Below are positions 59,100 to 64,000 of a stretch of 64,000 nucleotides of DNA, piece after piece. The notes beneath the pieces were generated by a model. The model worked only from the letters and a program-made list of their open reading frames with translations, made no database searches and had not been told where the DNA came from. The stretch comes from Pseudorhodobacter turbinis (GTDB lineage Bacteria; Pseudomonadota; Alphaproteobacteria; Rhodobacterales; Rhodobacteraceae): contig NZ_CP039965.1 in assembly GCF_005234135.1 (NCBI RefSeq), positions 1,178,001 to 1,242,000 of the forward strand. Direction: 5' to 3'. Made by a program: the position numbers and the translations under genes. How positions within the stretch are numbered: the stretch's first letter is position 1; the number at the start of each line of letters is the position of its first letter.

Positions 59100-61013
59100 T
59101 TACTGTGCTGCGTCCAGCTTGGCGCGGCTCTCGTCAAGGTCCTCGGTCATGGCGGCGGCAAGATCGCGTTCAAGCTGCTGCGCGCGGGCGACATAGGCAT
59201 CATTGAGGTGAACAGGCTGCCCCGGCACCCAAACCTGTGCCAGATCGCGCAACGCCGCACGTTCCACCTTGAAGTAGGTCTGCGTGACTTTTGAGGCCTC
59301 ATAATCCGTAAAGCCGATGTTTTCCAACACATAGCGCCCCGCCCGGATGGAGCTGTCATAGCTTTCGCGCACGATGTCGTTGGCACCGGCACGGTAAAGC
59401 GCGAAAACATGCGGACGGTCATAGGCGCGCGCGATGATATGGATGTCGGGGCGTTGCTGGCGGGCATGCGCCACGATTTTCACGGCATTTTCAGGGTTGT
59501 CCACGGCGACCACCAGTACCGATGCTTCGGAAAGGCCTGCGGCCTCCAGCAGCTCGGGGCGGGTGGGGTCGCCGAAAAAGCCTTTGGCCCCGAAACGGCG
59601 CATCTGCTCGATCGCAGCCATATCGCTGTCGAGCACCACGGTCGAGCCGCCGCACATCTTGACGATCCGGTTAACGGTCTGGCCGAAGCGGCCAATGCCC
59701 GCGATGATGATCCGGCCCTGCTCGTCAATGACATCGGCGGGACGTTCAGTCTCACGTGATTTCATGCGACGCGCAAGCGCCTCATAGCCGATGAACAGGG
59801 CAGGGGTCAGCAGCATGGAAAGGCTGATGATCAGCAGGGTGATCTCTGCGATAGAGGTGGGCAGGATGGACTGTTTGCGCGCAAAGCTGACGATGAGAAA
59901 GCCGAACTCCCCTGCCTGCGCCAGCCCAAGCGCGAAAAGCCAGCGGTTGGGGCCGCGCAGTTTGAAGATGAAGGAGAGCAACAGCAAAACGCTCATCTTC
60001 AGTGCGATGACCGCTAGGGTTAGGGAAACGATCAGCACCGGATTGGCCAGCAAAACATCGAAATTGATCCCGACGCCAACGGTGATGAAAAACAGCCCCA
60101 TCAAGATGCCCTTGAAGGGTTGGATATCCGCCTCCAACTGGTGCCGGAACTCCGAGTTGGCAAGGACGACGCCGGCAAGGAATGTGCCCAAAGCCGGAGA
60201 TAACCCGACCAACATCATCAAAAACGCGATCCCAAGCACCATGAGGAGGGAGATGAAGGTGCTCATCTCTGGCAGGCGGGAGGCGTGGATAAACCGGAAG
60301 ATCGGGCGGGTGAGGAAGTGACCGACCAGAATGATGCCAGCCACAATCCCGAGTGTCATAAGGGTTACGGCCCAACCGGGCAGGGATTGGACGAGGGTGA
60401 CAAGCGGCTCGGCGGCACCTGCGGTATGCGCCTCAACCACTGCGCCTGGGTTGGAGATGCCAAAGGTGGCGGCGGTGATGCTTTCGGGCATTCCGGTGCC
60501 GCTAAGGGCAAGCAGCGGAATGATTGCCAAAATTGGCACCACGGCGATATCCTGGGTGAGAAGCACCGCAAAAGTCGCGCGGCCGCCGGCCGTTCGCATC
60601 AGGTTTTTCTCTGACAGGGTTTGCAGCACGATGGCGGTGGAGGACAGCGAGAACAGCATCCCCAGCGTCATCCCGATCTGCAAGCTTAGCCCCAACCAGC
60701 TGGCAACCAAGGTGATGGCGGCGGTGGTCAAGACCACTTGCAACCCGCCCATCCCGATCAATTTGTGGCGCATATCCCACAGCGCGCGGGGATCCAGCTC
60801 CAGCCCGATCAGGAACAGCATCATGACCACGCCAAATTCGGCGAAATGTTGAAGGTCTTCGTTTTCCGTTCCCGCCAGCCCCAGCACCGGCCCCACCAGA
60901 ATACCGGCGGCCAGATAACCAAGCACCGACCCCAACCCAAGCCGGACCGCAAGCGGAACGATTAAAACGGCCGCGCCCAGATAAATTGAAGCTTGGAACA
61001 GAAAACTTTCCAT
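59100..61013 (-). CDS. CPA2 cation:proton antiporter, KefB/KefC-like
   Basis: 637 aa. N-terminal Na/H-exchanger domain with about 12 helices (LGSVLGYLAAGILVGPVLGL, GLELDPRALWDM, GLSPALGTFLAGVVLANSEF), then a RCK/TrkA-N NAD-binding domain (RIIIAGIGRFGQTVNRIVK, about residues 413-431, and FGDPTRPELLEAAGL). Probably K+ efflux; no KefF/G partner gene is adjacent. Convergent with cobT, 9 bp apart. Confidence 0.92.
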   Translation of the reverse strand: MESFLFQASIYLGAAVLIVPLAVRLGLGSVLGYLAAGILVGPVLGLAGTENEDLQHFAEFGVVMMLFLIGLELDPRALWDMRHKLIGMGGLQVVLTTAAITLVASWLGLSLQIGMTLGMLFSLSSTAIVLQTLSEKNLMRTAGGRATFAVLLTQDIAVVPILAIIPLLALSGTGMPESITAATFGISNPGAVVEAHTAGAAEPLVTLVQSLPGWAVTLMTLGIVAGIILVGHFLTRPIFRFIHASRLPEMSTFISLLMVLGIAFLMMLVGLSPALGTFLAGVVLANSEFRHQLEADIQPFKGILMGLFFITVGVGINFDVLLANPVLIVSLTLAVIALKMSVLLLLSFIFKLRGPNRWLFALGLAQAGEFGFLIVSFARKQSILPTSIAEITLLIISLSMLLTPALFIGYEALARRMKSRETERPADVIDEQGRIIIAGIGRFGQTVNRIVKMCGGSTVVLDSDMAAIEQMRRFGAKGFFGDPTRPELLEAAGLSEASVLVVAVDNPENAVKIVAHARQQRPDIHIIARAYDRPHVFALYRAGANDIVRESYDSSIRAGRYVLENIGFTDYEASKVTQTYFKVERAALRDLAQVWVPGQPVHLNDAYVARAQQLERDLAAAMTEDLDESRAKLDAAQ

Positions 61014-61247
61014 GGCGATCCTTTGTTCTGGCTTTTAGCGCGATGCAATGCGCCCGTTGGGTGGTACTGCTGCCACACCGTTGCACGCTTAGTAGCACCC
61101 GCAACCGGTCTTGTGGAGATGTCATTATCGGGTTTCTTGGCGCAAGGCTGTTTAGGACAGGCCGGTGATTGATGTGTGGTTTTGCCACAATTGATCCGCC
61201 CCCTTCGGTTATGATACTGGTGACGGGGCATAGGGAAGGACGGGCAG

Positions 61248-61937
61248 ATGGCAGGCGCATGGGTAGAGTTTTTCGTGGCCTTTGCGGTGTTCATGGCCGC
61301 GCACCGTATTCCTACCGCGCCGCAGACAAAGGTTCTATTGCAAGCGCGGCTTGGCGCGCGGGGCTTTACGATTGCCTACAGCCTTTTGTCCACGGTCTTG
61401 CTGGCTTGGCTTATCGTGGCGGCAGGGCGGGCGCCGGTCGTGGTGCTTTGGGATCAGGCGGTGTGGCATCGCTGGCTGGTCAATCTGGTGATGCCCGTAG
61501 CGCTGGGGCTTGCTGTCTTTGGCATTTCTGCGCCCAATCCTTTGTCTTTTGGCGGTAAAAAAACGGGGTTCGATCCTGACAGGCCGGGGATTGCGGGCGT
61601 TTTGCGCCATCCGTTGCTTTGGGCTTTGGCGCTTTGGTCAACTGCGCATTTGCTGGCGAACGGGACGCTTGCGCATGTGATCTTGTTTGGCAGCTTTGCG
61701 GGATTTTCTGTGTTTGGCATGATCGCGATAGACCGGCGCAATCAGCGCGTCATGGGGGCGCAGCGCTGGGCTGCTTGGGCACAAAATACCTCCCGCTGGC
61801 CTTGTGAGGCTTTGCTGAGGGGGCGTTGGCACCCGCAATCGGGGCCAAGCCTTTGGCGCTTGGGGCTGGCGGTTGTGGTCTGGGCGGCGGTGTTCCACCT
61901 TCATGCGCCCATTATCGGGGTAATGCCCAATCCGTGA
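61248..61937 (+). CDS. nnrU: NnrU-family membrane protein
   Basis: 229 aa, six or seven hydrophobic segments. NnrU family: AHRIPTAPQTKVLLQARLGA, FTIAYSLLSTVLLAWLIVAA, GIAGVLRHPLLWALALWSTA, HLLANGTLAHVILFGSFAGF. Linked to nitric-oxide metabolism in denitrifiers; exact activity unknown (heme/isoprenoid-type enzyme fold suspected for relatives). Convergent with nsrR. Confidence 0.85.
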   Translation: MAGAWVEFFVAFAVFMAAHRIPTAPQTKVLLQARLGARGFTIAYSLLSTVLLAWLIVAAGRAPVVVLWDQAVWHRWLVNLVMPVALGLAVFGISAPNPLSFGGKKTGFDPDRPGIAGVLRHPLLWALALWSTAHLLANGTLAHVILFGSFAGFSVFGMIAIDRRNQRVMGAQRWAAWAQNTSRWPCEALLRGRWHPQSGPSLWRLGLAVVVWAAVFHLHAPIIGVMPNP

Positions 61938-61942
61938 CAGGT

Positions 61943-62371
61943 TCAGGGTGCCAAAAGCACCAAAAGCTTGGTTTTGGATGTCGTCACATCTGCAAGCGTA
62001 TAACGGTCGAGACTGGCAAAGAAGGCCTCTTGGGCCTCGGCCAAAGGGCTACGCAACCCGCATGCAGGTGCAATAAGGCAGGTTCCTACATTTGAAAAAC
62101 ACTCCGCCACCGGCTCATGTTGTTTGAGCGCGCGCAAAACCGCCCCGATGTTGATGTCGCCCGCCGGGCGCGCAAGCCTTAGCCCGCCGCCGCGCCCGCG
62201 CTCGGAATTGACAAAACCTGTGCGCACCAATTCTGTTGCGACTTTGGCCAGGTGATTGGCAGACAGCCCGTAAAGCCGCGCGATTTCGGCGGCAGGAACC
62301 CTGTCGGGGGTGCGGATGGACAGGGTGACAAGCACCCGCAGCGCGTAGTCGGTGAATTTATCAAGTTGCAT
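61943..62371 (-). CDS. nsrR: Rrf2-family nitric-oxide sensor NsrR
   Basis: 142 aa. Winged helix MQLDKFTDYALRVLVTLSIR, IARLYGLSANHLAKVATELV, RGRGGGLRLARP. The [Fe-S] loop has three Cys, CFSNVGTCLIAPACGL (spacing C-x7-C-x5-C), as in NsrR. NO damages the cluster and lifts repression. It sits beside nnrU and a candidate operator. Confidence 0.88.
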   Translation of the reverse strand: MQLDKFTDYALRVLVTLSIRTPDRVPAAEIARLYGLSANHLAKVATELVRTGFVNSERGRGGGLRLARPAGDINIGAVLRALKQHEPVAECFSNVGTCLIAPACGLRSPLAEAQEAFFASLDRYTLADVTTSKTKLLVLLAP

Positions 62372-62404
62372 GTTTTATAATTAGCATTCGTAATGCGCAT
62401 TTAG

Positions 62405-62427
62405 AAGGTGTATATAATACGTATCTT
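62405..62427. promoter_or_regulatory. Candidate NsrR operator
   Basis: A 23-bp imperfect palindrome with half-sites AAGGTGTATAT and ATACGTATCTT around a central A. It fits the NsrR consensus layout (AAGATG...CATCTT, 11-1-11). It lies between divergent nsrR and the 51-aa membrane protein, 33 bp from nsrR and 22 bp from the other start. Confidence 0.55.
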
Positions 62428-62449
62428 AAATGCTGATTATAGGTGACAT

Positions 62450-62605
62450 ATGAAGATTGCCGACGCGCTTCTCTGGCCGGGAACAAAAATTTGCGAATGG
62501 TTCGGGGTGGACCCGAAAGGGGATGCCGGGTTGATCCGCTCTATGTTCAACATGATCTTTTATCTGACGGTCATCCTTGGCCTGCTTTGGATCGTGCTGG
62601 GGTAA
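62450..62605 (+). CDS. 51-aa single-span membrane protein, NsrR-linked
   Basis: Reads MKIADALLWPGTKICEWFGV, a linker, then a C-terminal membrane helix (MFNMIFYLTVILGLLWIVL). AGGTG lies 4 nt before the ATG. Divergent from nsrR across the candidate operator, so probably NO-induced. Function unknown; possibly a small partner of an NO-linked membrane complex (inference). Confidence 0.7.
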   Translation: MKIADALLWPGTKICEWFGVDPKGDAGLIRSMFNMIFYLTVILGLLWIVLG

Positions 62606-62618
62606 CAAGGCGGCAAGG

Positions 62619-62646
62619 CCCTGCCCGGACAGATATCCGGACAGGG
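62619..62646. terminator. Bidirectional hairpin between the 51-aa gene and the binding-protein gene
   Basis: CCCTGcCCGGA-cagata-TCCGGaCAGGG, 10 paired bases with one mismatch. Confidence 0.55.
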
Positions 62647-62654
62647 GAAAGGGT

Positions 62655-63710
62655 TTAGAAACCTGCTTTGATTTTCTCGAACTCTTCCAACATGCGGTCG
62701 CGCATCTGGTTGTCGATCGGGGTTTGCGCCAGCAAAGTGGTGTCAATCGGGCTGACATCCGCTGCGATCAGCTCCTCTGCCGGAATGGCGGCCATTGCGC
62801 GGTTGTTGGTGGAGGCATAGCCGAAACCGTCCATCAGCCCTTTGGCAGAACTGTCATCAAGCCAAGCATTGATGAAGTCATAGGCTTTATCCTCGGAGCC
62901 GGGCCCTTCTTTAAGATTCACATAACCGCAGAACCACGTCGCAGCGCCCTCTTTGGCTTGACGTTGAAAGCCGACGGGGTGGCCATCTTCGCGCATCAGG
63001 GCGATGGAATCATTCCATGTCCAGGCAACCTGCACCTGCCCGCCCGCCATCAACTGCGATAATTCCGAGGGGTCGGCCCAATAGGCGACGACATTGGGAT
63101 GGGCCTCACGTAGCCATGCGGCCCCGGCTTGAAATTGCTCTTCGGTCAGGTTCGTCCAATCGGAAACACCCGTGGCCAGCAAGGCGAGCGACCAGATATC
63201 ATCGGTGTTATCGGGCAGCGAGATGCGGCCTGCGAACTTCGGGTTCAAGAACACATCGACGGATGCGACTTCCTCTTCGGTGACATCTGCCGTGTTATAG
63301 GCAATCGCGGTATAGGCGTAATCGGTGGGGATGTACCACACGCCGGTCTCATCCTTGAAGATAGCGGACTCGAGAAACCGCGGCGCGATCTGGTCAAAGT
63401 TGCTGATGCGCGAGACATCCCACGGTTCAATCAGGCCTGCATCGCGGTATTTGGAAACCATCTGCGAACAAGGGTGCGCGACATCGGCCTTGAAGCCGGA
63501 AGCGACCTTTTGAAATGCCTCGTCGTCATCGCCGTAAAGCGCATAGGTGGGCAACTGCCCGTGCTTTTCGATATAGGAGCCGAGAAGGTTTTTATCCTCG
63601 AATCCCGCCCAGTCGAAAACGACCAGATCGGGGTCGGCAGCATGGGCGGCAGTCAGCGGCAGGGCCACGGCCAATGCCGCACCAAGAAGGAGTTTGCTTT
63701 TGATATTCAT
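62655..63710 (-). CDS. ABC transporter substrate-binding protein, polyamine type
   Basis: 351 aa. Signal peptide (MNIKSKLLLGAALAVALPLT, cleavage near AHA-AD). PotD/PotF-like lobes: LVVFDWAGFEDKNLLGSYIE, GDDDEAFQKVASGFKADVAH, PCSQMVSKYRDAGLIEPWDV, IPTDYAYTAIAYNT, QVQVAWTWNDSIALM, YASTNNRAMAAIP. Spermidine/putrescine or a related amine is the likely ligand. The permease and ATPase genes are not adjacent here. Confidence 0.88.
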   Translation of the reverse strand: MNIKSKLLLGAALAVALPLTAAHAADPDLVVFDWAGFEDKNLLGSYIEKHGQLPTYALYGDDDEAFQKVASGFKADVAHPCSQMVSKYRDAGLIEPWDVSRISNFDQIAPRFLESAIFKDETGVWYIPTDYAYTAIAYNTADVTEEEVASVDVFLNPKFAGRISLPDNTDDIWSLALLATGVSDWTNLTEEQFQAGAAWLREAHPNVVAYWADPSELSQLMAGGQVQVAWTWNDSIALMREDGHPVGFQRQAKEGAATWFCGYVNLKEGPGSEDKAYDFINAWLDDSSAKGLMDGFGYASTNNRAMAAIPAEELIAADVSPIDTTLLAQTPIDNQMRDRMLEEFEKIKAGF

Positions 63711-63900
63711 CGGTTTTCCCTTATTTGTTGGACGGTCAAGAGGCGGTTTTCGCCTTCACGTTCTAAAGATAGGCTAGGTGTTTGTACGGAACCACTCAAG
63801 AGGGAAAAATGCTTGGGATTCTGCCATGATTTCGGGGGTGGGTGATCCATTCACGCTGTGTCAGCGTATATGAAATATATAAAAAAGAGTTTGGAATAAG

Positions 63901-64000
63901 ATGTCTGATACGCCGTTGATTCTGTGGGTTCGCCGTGACCTGCGCCTGTCGGATAATCCGATGCTGGCCCAAGCGGCAAAGTCTGGCCGTGCGGTGGTGC
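63901..64000 (+). CDS. phrB: Deoxyribodipyrimidine photolyase, 3' part outside window
   Basis: Only the first 33 codons are present: MSDTPLILWVRRDLRLSDNP then MLAQAAKSGRAVV, the typical N-terminus of the antenna-binding domain of class I photolyases/cryptochromes (xLxWxRRDLRLxDNP). Repairs UV-induced cyclobutane dimers with light. GGAATAAG precedes the ATG. A cryptochrome cannot be excluded from this fragment. Confidence 0.85.
   Translation, partial: MSDTPLILWVRRDLRLSDNPMLAQAAKSGRAVV

Noticed and set aside
61014..61247. NNR/FNR-type box before nnrU
   Set aside because: TTGCCACAATTGAT near 61182 is only a partial match and not symmetrical enough to call.
1..64000. CRISPR array or rRNA/tRNA genes
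   Set aside because: No regularly spaced repeats beyond the iterons, and no rRNA or cloverleaf sequence was recognised by eye.

Overview
The window is chromosomal DNA of a GC-rich alphaproteobacterium, most likely a marine Rhodobacterales (Roseobacter-type) species. Supporting this are a VPLPA-CTERM sorting tail, a Suv3-like helicase followed by an Hsp15-type S4 protein, FdxA and CarD, an alkane-monooxygenase-like gene beside ftsY, and mostly short intergenic gaps. No rRNA or tRNA gene and no CRISPR array was seen.

Layout. 1-11.9 kb is core housekeeping: uvrB (5' end outside), ftsY, an AlkB-like hydroxylase, xseA, purD, lysC, ptsP and a small SH3 protein. 11.9-16.8 kb is a VPLPA-CTERM gene whose 5' end was hit by an IS3-family element (12651-16762, terminal inverted repeats, GGG duplication). 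That IS is itself split by an IS1111-type IS110 element and by remnants of IS256 and IS5 elements. 16.9-19.8 kb carries a HIT protein, a GT14-like glycosyltransferase and a sulfotransferase.

19,994-30,665 is the most unusual part: a 10.6-kb integrated element bounded by 27-bp direct repeats. It has a tyrosine integrase, two small HTH-type regulators, paired operators, a damaged repressor, a RepA-like ATPase beside an iteron array, and a nearly complete HK97-type head and packaging set (TerL, HNH, major capsid, prohead protease, connector, portal). It has no tail, tape-measure or lysis gene. This gene content matches a capsid-forming phage satellite (cf-PICI-like) rather than a prophage. It is integrated in the promoter/leader of serC, and the element brings its own look-alike promoter that again drives serC.

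30.7-36.9 kb resumes the host with serC-serA (serine synthesis), a metallophosphatase, a TerC-like membrane protein and a MATE exporter. 36.8-42.2 kb is a cobalamin/corrinoid uptake operon on the minus strand (btuB-btuF-btuC-btuD-cbiZ) under a cobalamin riboswitch. 42.4-48.9 kb is a nine-gene iron/heme block on the plus strand: a 52-aa ORF, hemP, an unknown gene, imelysin, bfd, bfr, di-heme oxidoreductase, imelysin and a DUF1513 protein. 48.9-56.5 kb has pepF, a lysophospholipase-like hydrolase, an SCP2 protein, a TPR protein, the Suv3-like helicase, an Hsp15-like protein and fdxA. 56.7-64 kb has carD, divergent cobS/cobT, a KefB/C-type antiporter, nnrU, nsrR with a candidate NsrR operator and a divergent 51-aa membrane protein, a polyamine-type binding protein, and the start of a photolyase gene.

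Start sites were chosen by Shine-Dalgarno spacing and family length. Family assignments rest on motifs read by eye; no database search was run.
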